64,000 bases of DNA from Pseudomonas sp. FP453 (GTDB taxonomy: Bacteria > Pseudomonadota > Gammaproteobacteria > Pseudomonadales > Pseudomonadaceae), in contig NZ_CP117435.1 in NCBI RefSeq assembly GCF_030687495.1, positions 930,001 through 994,000 on the forward strand, read 5' to 3'. The position numbers and the translations under genes were made by a program. Below, piece by piece: positions 27,729 to 35,767 of this stretch. Every line of letters begins with the position of its first letter. The first letter of the stretch is position 1. The notes under the pieces were generated by a model. The model had not been told where the DNA came from, did no database searches, and saw nothing but the letters and a program-made list of their open reading frames with translations.

Positions 27729-27823
27729 TGTGGCGAGGGAGCTTGCTCCCGCTGGAGTGCGAAGCACTCCCAACATCGTCGGGGCCGCTGCGCAGCCCAG
27801 CGGGAGCAAGCTCCCTCGCCACA
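27729..27823. repeat. REPIN of a second sequence class
   Basis: TGTGGCGAGGGAGCTTGCTCCC...GAGTGCGAAGCACTC...GGGAGCAAGCTCCCTCGCCACA. It is an inverted pair like the other REPINs but with a GCGAGGGAGCTTGC core, so it belongs to another REP family. It starts at the base after the Sel1-repeat stop codon and lies before the convergent speC. Confidence 0.88.
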
Positions 27824-27843
27824 GAGAGCCGGTTTCTACAGGG

Positions 27844-29007
27844 TCAGACGTAGAAGGATTTCAGTGGCGGAAAGCCATTGAACTCAACCGCGCTGTAGCT
27901 GGTGGTGTACGCACCCGTCGACAACCAGTACAAACGATCACCAATCGCCAGGTTCAGCGGCAGGCCGTACTTGTAGTTTTCGTACATGATATCGGCGCTG
28001 TCGCAGGTAGGACCGGCGATGACCACTTCTTCCATCTCGCCTTTCTTCTCGGTCCAGATCGGGAACTTGATGGCTTCGTCCATGGTTTCGATCAGGCCGG
28101 AGAATTTGCCCACATCCGTGTACACCCAACGCTCGACGGCGGTGCGGGATTTACGCGCGACCAATACCACTTCGCTGACCAGGATACCGGCGTTGGCGAT
28201 CAACGAACGGCCCGGCTCCAGGATGATTTCCGGCAGGTCGTCGCCGAAGTCTTCCTTGAGGAAGCGGATGATTTCTTCAGCGTAGGTTTCCAGGCTGTTG
28301 GTGCGGGTGATGTAGTTGGCCGGGAAGCCGCCGCCCATGTTGATCAGCTTGAGGTGGATGCCGTCTTCTTCTTTCAGGCGCTCGAAGATCACTTTGACCT
28401 TGGCGATCGCCGCGTCCCACACGCTGATGTCGCGCTGTTGCGAGCCGACGTGGAAGGAGATGCCGTACGGCACCAGGCCCAGGTCGCGGGCGAGGATCAG
28501 CAGGTCCATGGCCATGTCGGTCTGGCAGCCGAATTTGCGCGACAAAGGCCAGTCAGCCGTGGTCGAGCCTTCGGTGAGGATGCGTACATACACTTTCGAA
28601 CCCGGTGCGGCCTTGGCGATGTTGCGCAGGTCGGCTTCGGAGTCGGTGGAGAACAGGCGCACGCCCTTCTCGTAGAAGTAGCGGATGTCCTTGGATTTCT
28701 TGATGGTGTTGCCGTAGCTGATACGGTCGGCGCTGACGCCGCGGTCCATGACCTTGTCCAGCTCGTAGATCGAGGCGATGTCGAAGCTCGAACCTTTCTC
28801 TTTGAGCAGGTCGATGATCTCGACGGCCGGGTTGGCCTTGACGGCGTAGTACACCTTGGCGAATTCGAAACCGGCGCGCAGGTCGTCGTAGGCCTGGCTG
28901 ATCATCGCGGTGTCGATCACCACGAACGGGGTTTCTTGCTTGTCGGCGAACGCCTTCATTTTGTCAAAAGTGGCGCGCGCGAAATAGTCTTCGACGTTGA
29001 TCGACAT
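27844..29007 (-). CDS. speC: Ornithine/lysine decarboxylase, fold type III
   Basis: PLP enzyme that decarboxylates ornithine to putrescine, the first step of polyamine synthesis; lysine may also be accepted. 387 residues, of the eukaryote-like alanine-racemase-fold type. The PLP lysine is Lys57 (YYAVKANP), the active-site cysteine is Cys335 in GPTCDSADIM, and HVGSQQ and EPGRSLIA are the phosphate-binding and PLP motifs. The start MSINVEDYF has an AGGAG ribosome site eight bases upstream. Same relative place as PA4519 in PAO1. Confidence 0.93.
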   Translation of the reverse strand: MSINVEDYFARATFDKMKAFADKQETPFVVIDTAMISQAYDDLRAGFEFAKVYYAVKANPAVEIIDLLKEKGSSFDIASIYELDKVMDRGVSADRISYGNTIKKSKDIRYFYEKGVRLFSTDSEADLRNIAKAAPGSKVYVRILTEGSTTADWPLSRKFGCQTDMAMDLLILARDLGLVPYGISFHVGSQQRDISVWDAAIAKVKVIFERLKEEDGIHLKLINMGGGFPANYITRTNSLETYAEEIIRFLKEDFGDDLPEIILEPGRSLIANAGILVSEVVLVARKSRTAVERWVYTDVGKFSGLIETMDEAIKFPIWTEKKGEMEEVVIAGPTCDSADIMYENYKYGLPLNLAIGDRLYWLSTGAYTTSYSAVEFNGFPPLKSFYV

Positions 29008-29361
29008 GCTGGGAACTCCTAAGGGCAAACTGATTTAAACAATGGGTGCAAATGAACGTCCTCCGTATCCCCACTTTGGTTCGCCTACTTCCCAAGGCAT
29101 GTCGCCGAAAGCAAAAAGGCCACGGGAATAAACGCTGCCCTTGGCCTTGCTGTCTCGTCGTCAGTACTTGAGCCGGATGGATCGTTTCCAGCATGGACGT
29201 TCGGCGCGAACTTTAGGGCGTGAGGGGCTTGAGATCAACTAAAAATGTCGCGTTTTTGCACGCGTTCGTCGCGAGGACCCGTGCAGCTACTTATGTAACC
29301 GACCGGTGTGACGGAATGATGTTCCCCGGAGGGGGCAAATCAGGGGGATTTGTGGTGTATT
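29008..29361. other. Long leader/intergenic region before speC
   Basis: No supported gene. On the minus strand it holds a terminator-like hairpin (29116-29148), then a possible 21-codon ORF (29100 down to 29035, MPWEVGEPKWGYGG...) ending just before the speC ribosome site. The part from 29220 to 29361 shows nothing recognisable apart from possible speC promoter sequence. Confidence 0.5.
29116..29148 (-). terminator. Terminator-like hairpin upstream of speC
   Basis: Read on the minus strand: AAGGCCA-AGGG...CCCG-TGGCCTT followed by a T-run (TGGCCTTTTTG). It may end the opuC operon transcript some 300 bp after opuCA, or act as an attenuator in a long speC leader. Confidence 0.6.
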
Positions 29362-29456
29362 CATCGCAGGCAAGCCAGCTCCCACAGGGATCGGTGTCAT
29401 TCATGACAACGCGGTCCCATGTGGGAGCTGGCTTGCCTGCGATAGCGGTCTATCAG
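29362..29456. repeat. Reversed REP pair overlapping the opuCA stop
   Basis: Here the order is GCAGGCAAGCCAGCTCCCACA first and TGTGGGAGCTGGCTTGCC last, the opposite of the usual REPIN. The tail GATAGCGGTCTATCAG runs into opuCA, whose TGA is the complement of the TCA at 29453-29455. Confidence 0.85.
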
Positions 29457-30610
29457 GCCAACGCGGTTTCGGCAGGCGAAACGATACTGGTCTTGCCACC
29501 CCGGGACTTACCGGAACTCAGGTACTCGGCAATCGACTCCTGGGTCACTTCCCCCAGGAACACCCGCTCCGCATCCATCACCGGCAACCACGAGCGGTTG
29601 AACTCGTACATGCGCGACAACAGGATGCGCAAATGCTCGTCATACGCCGCCGTGGCGTTGAACTCGCGCAGGTACTGGCCACAGGTGCCGCTCTGACGGT
29701 GCAGGTCGCGACGTCGTACATAACCCAGCGCCTTGTTCTCGGCACAGGTCACCACCACATAGCGGCGGTCAAGTTCGTCCATCAGTTCCAGCGCATCGGC
29801 CACCGGGGTTTCCGGGCTGACCGACGGCGCGTTGTCCGCCGCATCTTCGGCCTTCACCAGCAACAGGCGCTTGAGCGTGCTGTCCTGGCCGACGAAATTG
29901 CTGACGAACTCGTCGGCTGGATGGGCCAGCAGCGTGTCCGGGTGGTCGATCTGCAACAGTTTTCCTGCACGGAAGATGGCGATCTTGTCCCCCAGCTTGA
30001 TCGCTTCGTCGATGTCGTGGCTGACCATGATCACGGTCTTGTTCAGCGCGCGCTGCATCTCGAAGAATTCGTTCTGGATCATCTCGCGGTTGATCGGGTC
30101 GACCGCGCCGAACGGCTCATCCATCAACAGCAGCGGCGCATCGGCCGCCAGTGCGCGGATCACGCCGATCCGCTGCTGCTGGCCGCCGGACAATTCACGC
30201 GGATAGCGATGCAGGTACTGCTTGGGCTCCAGCTTGATCATGCTCATCAACTCGCGGGCGCGGTCGTGGCATTTCTGCTTGTCCCAGCCCAGCAGCTTGG
30301 GCACGACCACGATGTTTTCCTCGATGGTCATGTTGGGGAACAGGCCGATCTGCTGGATCACATACCCGATGTTGCGGCGCAGGGTCACGGCGTCGAGGTC
30401 GGTGGTGTCTTCGCCGTTGATCAAAATCTTGCCCGAGGTCGGCTTGATCAGGCGGTTGATCATTTTCAGCGTGGTGCTTTTCCCACAGCCAGAAGGGCCG
30501 AGGAATACACAAATTTCGCCTTCATTGACGGTCAGGCTTACATCGTTCACGGCGGTGACAGTCTTGCCGTTGCTTTGGAAGGTCTTGGACAGGTTTTGAA
30601 GTTCGATCAT
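29453..30610 (-). CDS. opuCA: Osmoprotectant ABC transporter, ATP-binding subunit with CBS domains
   Basis: 385-residue ATPase energising glycine betaine/choline-type osmoprotectant import. Walker A GPSGCGKST, signature LSGGQQQRIGVIRAL and Walker B LLLMDEPFGAVD are clear in residues 1-240; a C-terminal region (~250-375) carries two CBS motifs (VADALELMDELDRRYVVV and the MYEFNRSWLPV stretch) which in OpuA sense ionic strength or nucleotides. The start MIELQNLSKTF is used, since the upstream extension overlaps the permease in another frame. It overlaps the upstream permease by four bases. Its stop codon lies in a REP element. Confidence 0.93.
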   Translation of the reverse strand: MIELQNLSKTFQSNGKTVTAVNDVSLTVNEGEICVFLGPSGCGKSTTLKMINRLIKPTSGKILINGEDTTDLDAVTLRRNIGYVIQQIGLFPNMTIEENIVVVPKLLGWDKQKCHDRARELMSMIKLEPKQYLHRYPRELSGGQQQRIGVIRALAADAPLLLMDEPFGAVDPINREMIQNEFFEMQRALNKTVIMVSHDIDEAIKLGDKIAIFRAGKLLQIDHPDTLLAHPADEFVSNFVGQDSTLKRLLLVKAEDAADNAPSVSPETPVADALELMDELDRRYVVVTCAENKALGYVRRRDLHRQSGTCGQYLREFNATAAYDEHLRILLSRMYEFNRSWLPVMDAERVFLGEVTQESIAEYLSSGKSRGGKTSIVSPAETALA

Positions 30611-31260
30611 TTGAGCAATCCTTTTGGAGTCAGCGAGCGTTGCAGCCATTGCAGGAGCAGGTCGGCGAAGATGGCCAGGAGACTGACCAGTACGGCGCCG
30701 ACGATCAGCATCGACATGTCGCTGCGGCTGATGGCAGCCAGAATCAGTACACCCAGGCCACCGGCGCCGATGGTGGCGGCAATGGTCATTACACCGATGT
30801 TCATCACCACGGCGGTGCGCACACCGGCGAGGATCACCGGTACGGCGATGGGCAGCTCGACCATGCGCAGGCGCTGGCCGAAGGTCATGCCGATGCCGCG
30901 TGCAGCCTCGCGAATGCCCGGTTCCACGCCGGTCAGGGCCAGGTAGGTGTTTCGCATGATCGGCAACAGGGAGTAGAGGAACACGGCGGTGATCGCCGGC
31001 ATCGGCCCCAGGCCCTGGCCGAATTTGGAGTAGAACGGCAGCAGCAGGCCGAACAGGGCGATGGATGGCACGGTCAGCAGTACCGTGGCGCTGGCTTGCA
31101 GTGGGCCGGCCAGGCTCGGGAAGCGCGTCATCAGGATGCCCAGGGGCACGCCGATGAAGATCGCGAGGATCACGGCGATACCCACCAGGGTGATGTGCTG
31201 CCAGGTCAGGTGCAGGACTTGGGCCCAATCAAGATGGGAAAAGGCGTTCAGGAATTCCAT
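30607..31260 (-). CDS. opuCB: Osmoprotectant ABC transporter, permease
   Basis: 217-residue inner-membrane permease of the ProW/OpuCB type with about five or six helices. The EAA-like coupling loop is visible around GIREAARGIGMTFGQRLRMVELPIAVP. Sits between the binding protein and the ATPase; its stop overlaps the ATPase start. Pairs with the second permease at 32189-32905 to form a heterodimeric channel. Confidence 0.92.
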   Translation of the reverse strand: MEFLNAFSHLDWAQVLHLTWQHITLVGIAVILAIFIGVPLGILMTRFPSLAGPLQASATVLLTVPSIALFGLLLPFYSKFGQGLGPMPAITAVFLYSLLPIMRNTYLALTGVEPGIREAARGIGMTFGQRLRMVELPIAVPVILAGVRTAVVMNIGVMTIAATIGAGGLGVLILAAISRSDMSMLIVGAVLVSLLAIFADLLLQWLQRSLTPKGLLK

Positions 31261-31271
31261 GTCTTCTCCTC

Positions 31272-32168
31272 TTATTGATTGATCGGATGCTGGCGCAGGA
31301 AATCTGCGGCAACGGCGGAAGGGCTCTCGTGATCGACATCGACCCGCGCATTCAGCTGGCGCATGGTTTCGTCGTCGAACAGCGCGGCCAGTGGCTTGAG
31401 CTCGTCGGCCAGTTGCGGGTGGGCGTCGAGATAAACCTGACGCACCACGGGCGCGGCGGTGTAGTCCGGGAAGTAGTGCTTGTCGTCTGCCAGCAGCTTC
31501 AATTTGAAGGCGTTGAGGCGACCGTCGGTGGTGTAGACCAAACCGGCAAACACCTGGCCGTTACGCAGGGCCGTGTAGACCAGTCCGGCGTCCATCTGCC
31601 GGGTGTTTTTGCGTGTGAGGTTCATGTCGTACAGCTTGACCATGCCGGCCAGGCCGTCGGAGCGGTTGGCGAACTCGGTGTCCAGGGCCACCAGGCGATT
31701 GGGGTTGGTGCCCAGAGCTACCGCTTTGGTCAGGTCGCTGATGCTGTTGATCTCGGGATGCTCAGCGGCCACCTTCTCCGGCAGCGCCAGGGCGTAGGTG
31801 TTGCTGAACCGCGACGGGGCGAGCCAGACCAGGCCTTTTTTCGCGTCGAGTTCTTTTACTCGGGCGTAGGACTGTTCGCTGTCGAGCTTCTCGTCCACGT
31901 GGTTGTAGGCCACCAGCGACACGCCGGTGTATTCCCAGATCAGGTCCAGTTGCCCGCTTTCCTGGGCACTGCGCGCCAGGTTGCTGCCCAGGCCGCCGGT
32001 CACGCGGGTGTCATAGCCCTTGGTGCGCAGGTACTGGGAGGTGATTTCGGCAAGCAGGGTCTGTTCGGTGAACACCCGGGCGCCGATGCGGATGACCGGT
32101 TTTTCAGCGGCTTGCGCAATACCTGCGAACAGCAGGACGCAGCCTAATATCAAGCTAAGTTTTTTCAT
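31272..32168 (-). CDS. opuCC: Osmoprotectant ABC transporter, periplasmic binding protein
   Basis: 298-residue OpuAC/OsmF-type binding protein with a signal peptide (MKKLSLILGCVLLFAGIAQA) and typical quaternary-amine family motifs: GARVFTEQTLLAEI, GLGSNLARSAQESGQLDLIWEYTG and DDKHYFPDYTAAPVVR. There is no lipobox, so it is a soluble periplasmic protein. It likely binds glycine betaine, choline or carnitine; the specificity cannot be read from sequence. Second gene of the four-gene opuC operon. Confidence 0.92.
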   Translation of the reverse strand: MKKLSLILGCVLLFAGIAQAAEKPVIRIGARVFTEQTLLAEITSQYLRTKGYDTRVTGGLGSNLARSAQESGQLDLIWEYTGVSLVAYNHVDEKLDSEQSYARVKELDAKKGLVWLAPSRFSNTYALALPEKVAAEHPEINSISDLTKAVALGTNPNRLVALDTEFANRSDGLAGMVKLYDMNLTRKNTRQMDAGLVYTALRNGQVFAGLVYTTDGRLNAFKLKLLADDKHYFPDYTAAPVVRQVYLDAHPQLADELKPLAALFDDETMRQLNARVDVDHESPSAVAADFLRQHPINQ

Positions 32169-32188
32169 GTCGATTCCTTTACCAAGCC

Positions 32189-32905
32189 TTAAGACGCGCG
32201 TAACCCGCGTTCCAGCCAGAGGCGGCTGGCCAGGGTCACCAGACCGTCAAGCAGCAAAGCCAGCAACGCGGTACACGCGGCGCCGAGCAGCAATTGCGGC
32301 TGGTTGTTCAGGGCGATGCCGGGAAAGATCAGGCTGCCCAGGCTGTTGGCGCCAATCAGGAACGCCAGGGGCGCGGTGCCGACGTTGATCGCCAGGGCCA
32401 CGCGCACGCCACCGATGATGATCGGCACGGCGTTGGGCAATTCCACGCGCAGCAGGATCTGGCGCGGCGTCATGCCGATGCCGGTGGCGGCTTCTTTCAG
32501 GGAGCCCTGGACGTTTTTCAGGCCTTCGTAGGTGTTGCGCACGATGGGCAGGAGGGAGGCGAGGAACAGTGCGAAGATCGCCGGGCCGCTGCCGATGCCG
32601 AGGACGCCGAGGGCGATGGCCAGTACGGCCAGGGGAGGGACGGTGTTGCCGATGTTGAAGATCTGCATGAAGCGTTCTGCGCGCCCGACCATGTGCGGTC
32701 GGCTGAGCAGGATACCGGCGGGGATGCCCACGACAAGGGCGGCCAGCATGGAGACTAGAACGAGGATCAGGTGTGCTTGCAGGTAAAACAACAAATCGTC
32801 GCGGTACAGTTCGATCGTGTTGATGCCGATCCAGTGGACCAGCAGGGCCAGGAGAGCGACGACAACCGCTCCTCCTATCAGCCCTTTGCCATAGCGAATA
32901 GCCAC
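32189..32905 (-). CDS. opuCD: Osmoprotectant ABC transporter, second permease
   Basis: 238-residue inner-membrane permease and first gene of the opuC operon. It has six hydrophobic segments and the coupling loop GSLKEAATGIGMTPRQILLRVELPNAVP. The start is a GTG (32903-32905) with AAGGAG seven bases upstream; the frame is open a further 41 codons but that stretch is not permease-like. Order permease-binding protein-permease-ATPase follows PA3888-PA3891-type loci. It is divergent from prfC. Confidence 0.88.
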   Translation of the reverse strand: MAIRYGKGLIGGAVVVALLALLVHWIGINTIELYRDDLLFYLQAHLILVLVSMLAALVVGIPAGILLSRPHMVGRAERFMQIFNIGNTVPPLAVLAIALGVLGIGSGPAIFALFLASLLPIVRNTYEGLKNVQGSLKEAATGIGMTPRQILLRVELPNAVPIIIGGVRVALAINVGTAPLAFLIGANSLGSLIFPGIALNNQPQLLLGAACTALLALLLDGLVTLASRLWLERGLRAS

Positions 32906-33111
32906 AGGCGGACTCCTTTTTTCTTTTGTCGGCGAACACATTTCCGAGCGGCAATGCCATTCCTGGCTGTCGGCGAATGAGTTCGCGAAAAGCAGCTTGG
33001 TCATGTCGATAAGACGGCATGAGATCAAGCCATGAGCGCAGCCTCGTCAGGCTAACTTGCTGATTTATCAGCCCCTGTTCCGAGTGCGGTAGCAGGGGAG
33101 TGGACGTCTCG

Positions 33112-33125
33112 ACCTTTTAAAAGGT
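33112..33125. promoter_or_regulatory. Perfect 14-bp palindrome between opuC and prfC
   Basis: ACCTTTTAAAAGGT is a perfect inverted repeat about 110 bp before prfC and 207 bp before the first opuC gene. It could be an operator for either promoter. No regulator is known to me for this sequence. Confidence 0.4.
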
Positions 33126-33236
33126 TCCACACTTGGCAGCATTTAGCCACCCCCCATCGGGTGAACGGTGGTCCGGCGCCCGGGGTTTGCGCTATACTCA
33201 CCGCCCTTTTTTGACTCACCTGCCAGGCGATTTCCC

Positions 33237-34820
33237 ATGACCCACCAGGCCGCCGAAGTCGCGAAACGCCGCACTTTCGCCATTATTTCCCACCCCGATG
33301 CCGGTAAAACCACCATCACCGAGAAACTCTTGCTGATGGGCAAGGCAATCGCTGTGGCCGGCACGGTGAAATCCCGCAAATCCGACCGCCATGCCACCTC
33401 CGACTGGATGGAAATGGAAAAACAACGGGGTATCTCCATTACCACGTCGGTCATGCAGTTCCCGTATCGCGACCACATGGTCAACCTGCTCGACACCCCG
33501 GGCCACGAAGACTTCTCCGAAGACACCTACCGCACCCTGACTGCGGTGGACTCGGCGCTGATGGTCCTCGACGGCGGTAAAGGCGTCGAGCCACGCACCA
33601 TCGCGCTGATGGACGTGTGCCGTCTGCGTGACACGCCCATCGTCAGCTTCATCAACAAACTCGACCGCGACATCCGCGACCCGATCGAGCTGTTGGATGA
33701 GATCGAAGCCGTCCTGAAGATCAAGGCCGCGCCGATCACCTGGCCGATTGGTTGCTACCGTGACTTCAAGGGCGTGTACCACCTGGCCGACGACTACATC
33801 ATTGTCTACACCGCCGGCCACGGTCACGAGCGCACCGAAACCAAGATCATCGAGAAGCTCGACTCGGACGAAGCCCGCGCCCACCTGGGTGACGAGTACG
33901 ACCGCTTTGTCGACCAGCTGGAACTGGTGCAGGGTGCCTGCCATGCGTTCAACCAGCAGGAATTCCTCGACGGCCAGCTGACCCCGGTGTTCTTCGGTAC
34001 GGCGTTGGGCAACTTCGGTGTCGACCACGTACTCGACGCCGTTGTGGATTGGGCGCCGAAGCCGCTGGCCCGTGTCGCCAACGAGCGCACCGTGGAGCCT
34101 GTGGAAGAGAAATTCACCGGTTTCGTGTTCAAGATCCAGGCGAACATGGACCCGAAACACCGCGACCGCATCGCCTTCATGCGCATCTGCTCCGGCAAAT
34201 ACGAAAAAGGCATGAAGATGCGCCACGTGCGCACCGGCAAGGACGTGCGCATCGGCGACGCCCTGACGTTCTTCTCCTCCGAGCGTGAACAGCTGGAAGA
34301 AGCCTACGCCGGCGACATCATCGGCCTGCACAACCACGGCACCATCCAGATCGGTGACACCTTCACCGAAGGCGAAGCGCTAGGCTTCACCGGTATCCCG
34401 CACTTCGCCCCGGAACTGTTCCGCCGCGTACGCCTGCGCGACCCGCTGAAATCCAAGCAACTGCGCCAGGGCCTGCAGCAACTCGCGGAAGAGGGCGCCA
34501 CCCAGGTGTTCTTCCCGGAGCGCAGCAACGACATCATCCTCGGCGCCGTCGGTGTGCTGCAGTTCGATGTGGTGGCCAGCCGCTTGAAAGAGGAATACAA
34601 GGTCGAATGCTCCTACGAGCCCATCACCGTGTACTCCGCGCGCTGGATCGATTGCAGCGATAAGAAGAAGTTGGAAGAGTTCTGCAACAAGGCTGTGGAA
34701 AACCTCGCGGTCGACGGCGGTGGTCACTTGACCTACCTGGCGCCGACGCGGGTGAACCTGGCGCTGATGGAAGAGCGCTGGCCGGATGTGAAATTCCGTG
34801 CGACCCGCGAGCACCACTAA
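33237..34820 (+). CDS. prfC: Peptide chain release factor 3
   Basis: GTPase that recycles RF1/RF2 from the ribosome after termination and helps post-peptidyl-transfer quality control. 527 residues, the normal RF3 length. The G motifs are visible: SHPDAGKTT (P-loop), DTPGHEDF (G3) and NKLDR (G4), followed by the translation-factor beta-barrel and the RF3-specific C-terminal domain ([21 protein letters not shown]). The start [15 protein letters not shown] is the family start; the frame is open 23 codons upstream without support. A strong terminator follows. Confidence 0.97.
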   Translation: MTHQAAEVAKRRTFAIISHPDAGKTTITEKLLLMGKAIAVAGTVKSRKSDRHATSDWMEMEKQRGISITTSVMQFPYRDHMVNLLDTPGHEDFSEDTYRTLTAVDSALMVLDGGKGVEPRTIALMDVCRLRDTPIVSFINKLDRDIRDPIELLDEIEAVLKIKAAPITWPIGCYRDFKGVYHLADDYIIVYTAGHGHERTETKIIEKLDSDEARAHLGDEYDRFVDQLELVQGACHAFNQQEFLDGQLTPVFFGTALGNFGVDHVLDAVVDWAPKPLARVANERTVEPVEEKFTGFVFKIQANMDPKHRDRIAFMRICSGKYEKGMKMRHVRTGKDVRIGDALTFFSSEREQLEEAYAGDIIGLHNHGTIQIGDTFTEGEALGFTGIPHFAPELFRRVRLRDPLKSKQLRQGLQQLAEEGATQVFFPERSNDIILGAVGVLQFDVVASRLKEEYKVECSYEPITVYSARWIDCSDKKKLEEFCNKAVENLAVDGGGHLTYLAPTRVNLALMEERWPDVKFRATREHH

Positions 34821-34837
34821 GGGCTGAGCGGTAAAAG

Positions 34838-34871
34838 AAGGGTGAGGCTGTGATGGCTTCACCCTTTTTTT
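34838..34871 (+). terminator. Rho-independent terminator of prfC
   Basis: AAGGGTGA stem (34838-34845) with TCACCCTT (34859-34866) and a run of seven T, 17 bp after the prfC stop. Confidence 0.9.
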
Positions 34872-34892
34872 ATGCCCAACACAAATCAAAAC

Positions 34893-34981
34893 TGTGGGAG
34901 CTGGCTTGCCTGCGATGGCGGTGTATCAGTCGCCAATGTGCAAGCTGATCCACCGCTATCGCAGGCAAGCCAGCTCCCACA
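34893..34981. repeat. REPIN (two inverted REPs)
   Basis: TGTGGGAGCTGGCTTGCC...GATGGCGGTGTATCAG at the left and the inverted copy ending in CAGCTCCCACA at the right. It lies between the prfC terminator and the first small exported protein gene. Confidence 0.9.
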
Positions 34982-35063
34982 GTTTGATCTTCACAAGACT
35001 TGGGATTGGCGAGAACCGTATATCGGGTCTAGTTTTTACCCACTGACCGTAAAGGAGACCGCT

Positions 35064-35309
35064 GTGTTTAGTATTCAACGCGTTATCCACCTGGTTCTAC
35101 TCGCTGGCCTGGCGCTACCCACCGCACCCGCCCTGGCCGACGCCGGCACGCCCCAATGGAAAGACACCGGCCCCGTCACCAAGCGCAAGCAGCAGGAGGT
35201 CAACTCCGGCAGCTGGCAACCCCAGGCCCAGCCCGCGCCCAAGGAAGATGCGGAAAACCCCTACAACGAAGGGGAAGACAGCGAAACCTATGACGACGGC
35301 GACACCTGA
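35064..35309 (+). CDS. Small exported acidic protein A
   Basis: 81-residue protein with a clear Sec signal peptide (MFSIQRVIHLVLLAGLALPTAPALA, cleavage likely before DAG), leaving a ~56-residue, Pro/Gln/Glu-rich, probably disordered peptide with an acidic tail (EGEDSETYDDGDT). The start is a GTG with AAGGAG seven bases upstream. I do not recognise a family. It is followed by a similar gene, and the two may be paralogues: same size, similar N-terminus (FSIQRV/IFQRVV) and acidic C-terminus ending in DT. Confidence 0.7.
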   Translation: MFSIQRVIHLVLLAGLALPTAPALADAGTPQWKDTGPVTKRKQQEVNSGSWQPQAQPAPKEDAENPYNEGEDSETYDDGDT

Positions 35310-35406
35310 CGGGCGAGTGGCGCAAACCCCGGATCGGAACTAGCTTGATTGGGAGTCTCGGTCGAACGCCGGGGCACGTAGTTCACTGACTGGACGGAAA
35401 CCAACC

Positions 35407-35655
35407 ATGACTATCTTTCAACGTGTTGTGCTGTTGCTGAAAGTGTTGGTGCTGTTAACGCTGGGTACCACCACCGCATGGGCCAATAGCGCCGTGCAAA
35501 GCCAGGCGCCTGGGTTTGTGGCGGCGAAGCACTTGCAGCTGGCCAAGAGCGAATCCGAAGCCGGTGACAAAGGCCAAGGCGGCTCCGAGGATGACGACGA
35601 CCAACAAGCGCCGCCGCCAGAGGATGACGACAGCGAAGGCGACAGCGATACCTGA
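35407..35655 (+). CDS. Small exported acidic protein B
   Basis: 82-residue protein with a Sec signal peptide (MTIFQRVVLLLKVLVLLTLGTTTAWA, cleavage before NSA) and a mature ~56-residue chain ending in a very acidic, Asp/Glu/Pro-rich tail (GGSEDDDDQQAPPPEDDDSEGDSDT). Such tails can bind divalent cations, but this is only inference. No family recognised. It lies 97 bp after protein A, and a terminator follows at 35727. Confidence 0.68.
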   Translation: MTIFQRVVLLLKVLVLLTLGTTTAWANSAVQSQAPGFVAAKHLQLAKSESEAGDKGQGGSEDDDDQQAPPPEDDDSEGDSDT

Positions 35656-35665
35656 GTCGAGACGA

Positions 35666-35712
35666 AAAAAAGCCCCACCTGCCGGACTGATGCGCAATCC
35701 GACGGGTGGGGC
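35666..35712 (-). terminator. Terminator for leftward dpp transcripts
   Basis: Minus-strand hairpin GCCCCACC...GGTGGGGC (35672-35679 and 35705-35712) followed by a seven-base T-run on the minus strand, 56 bp past the dppF stop. Confidence 0.8.
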
Positions 35713-35726
35713 GGTAGAACTCCTGT

Positions 35727-35761
35727 AATGCCCTGGGCTTGATCACCCAGGGCATTTTTTT
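35727..35761 (+). terminator. Terminator for the small exported protein genes
   Basis: AATGCCCTGGG stem, loop CTTGATCA, CCCAGGGCATT and a T-run on the plus strand, immediately before the dppF stop codon. With the hairpin just upstream it forms a back-to-back terminator pair. Confidence 0.9.
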
Positions 35762-35767
35762 GCGCGA

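Noticed and set aside
34872..35063. Upstream extension of small exported protein A
   Set aside because: It is translated REPIN sequence; the GTG at 35064 has the ribosome site and the signal peptide.
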